This document shows, in pieces, positions 5,410-5,549 of a DNA stretch of 5,549 nucleotides (the first letter of the stretch is position 1; the number at the start of each line of letters is the position of its first letter). The stretch is taken from the NCBI GenBank assembly GCA_051880395.1, contig JBJENW010000381.1, positions 1 through 5,549 on the forward strand, given 5' to 3'. A program made the translations under genes and the position numbers. Under the pieces are notes generated by a model. That model searched no databases. It was not told the origin of the DNA and was given only the letters and a program-made list of their open reading frames with translations. This stretch comes from JBJENW01 sp051880395. GTDB taxonomy: Bacteria; Bacillota; Clostridia; Lachnospirales; Lachnospiraceae.

Positions 5410-5549
5410 CAAACAGATGCCTTTATAATGATGTGAAGCCTACACAAAGTTAATGATTGTTGATTTTGCAAAAATGAAGGAGGAGCACATTTAGTTATAA
5501 TGGTCCTATGATTTAAGACAAAATTTTAAATAGTTTTTCGTTAGGTCAC
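5410..5549. other. A/T-rich intergenic sequence, no gene recognised
   Basis: All frames contain frequent stops. On the plus strand GGAGGAG at 5479-5485 resembles a ribosome binding site but is followed within a few bases by TAG. A 21-codon open stretch ending at that TAG has no supporting context. TATAAT at 5496-5501 has no convincing -35. I see no RNA gene, array or mobile-element end here. Confidence 0.5.

Noticed and set aside
1..5549. Mobile elements, tRNA/rRNA genes and CRISPR arrays
   Set aside because: I looked for transposase-like frames, terminal inverted repeats, regularly spaced repeats and tRNA cloverleaf landmarks on both strands and found none. The repeats present are single palindromes or hairpins.

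Overview
The window looks like a piece of an anaerobic, low-to-moderate G+C Firmicutes genome, most likely a gut or sediment Clostridia member. The evidence is strong AGGAGG-type ribosome binding sites, AT-rich promoters with TATAAT boxes, and two ~640-residue FMN/4Fe-4S/FAD reductases of the 2,4-dienoyl-CoA reductase / trimethylamine dehydrogenase / BaiCD type, which are abundant in anaerobic Clostridia. The species cannot be named from the sequence.

Layout: (1) 1-154, minus strand: the first 51 codons of a TetR-type regulator, cut by the window edge. (2) 155-300: a divergent promoter region with a perfect 22-bp palindrome that overlaps the -10 boxes on both strands, so it is a candidate operator for that regulator. 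(3) 301-2232, plus strand: reductase 1. (4) 2233-2704: no convincing intact gene. It holds a 55-codon start-less open stretch in frame with reductase 1 (a probable gene remnant), a chain of hairpins ending in a clear rho-independent terminator at 2482-2519, and two abutting hairpins at 2635-2685. (5) 2705-3361, minus strand: a 218-residue membrane protein with the HXXEE signature. (6) 3376-5310, minus strand: reductase 2, a close paralogue of reductase 1, 14 nt upstream of the HXXEE gene and so probably in the same operon. (7) 5311-5549: the reductase 2 leader with a good sigma-A promoter; nothing else is recognised out to the window end.

The two transcription units converge. One is a regulator/reductase pair, apparently under local TetR control. 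The other is a reductase plus small-membrane-protein operon. Both reductases should pass electrons from NAD(P)H via FAD and a 4Fe-4S cluster to FMN, and from there to an activated C=C bond (inference from the family). Both carry His where classical Old Yellow Enzymes have the proton-donating Tyr, and they share a 'CVSY...W...LFPQ' segment, so they look like a subfamily of their own with an unknown substrate. The points most worth following are this active-site change, the link between an ene-reductase and an HXXEE membrane protein, and the operator architecture.
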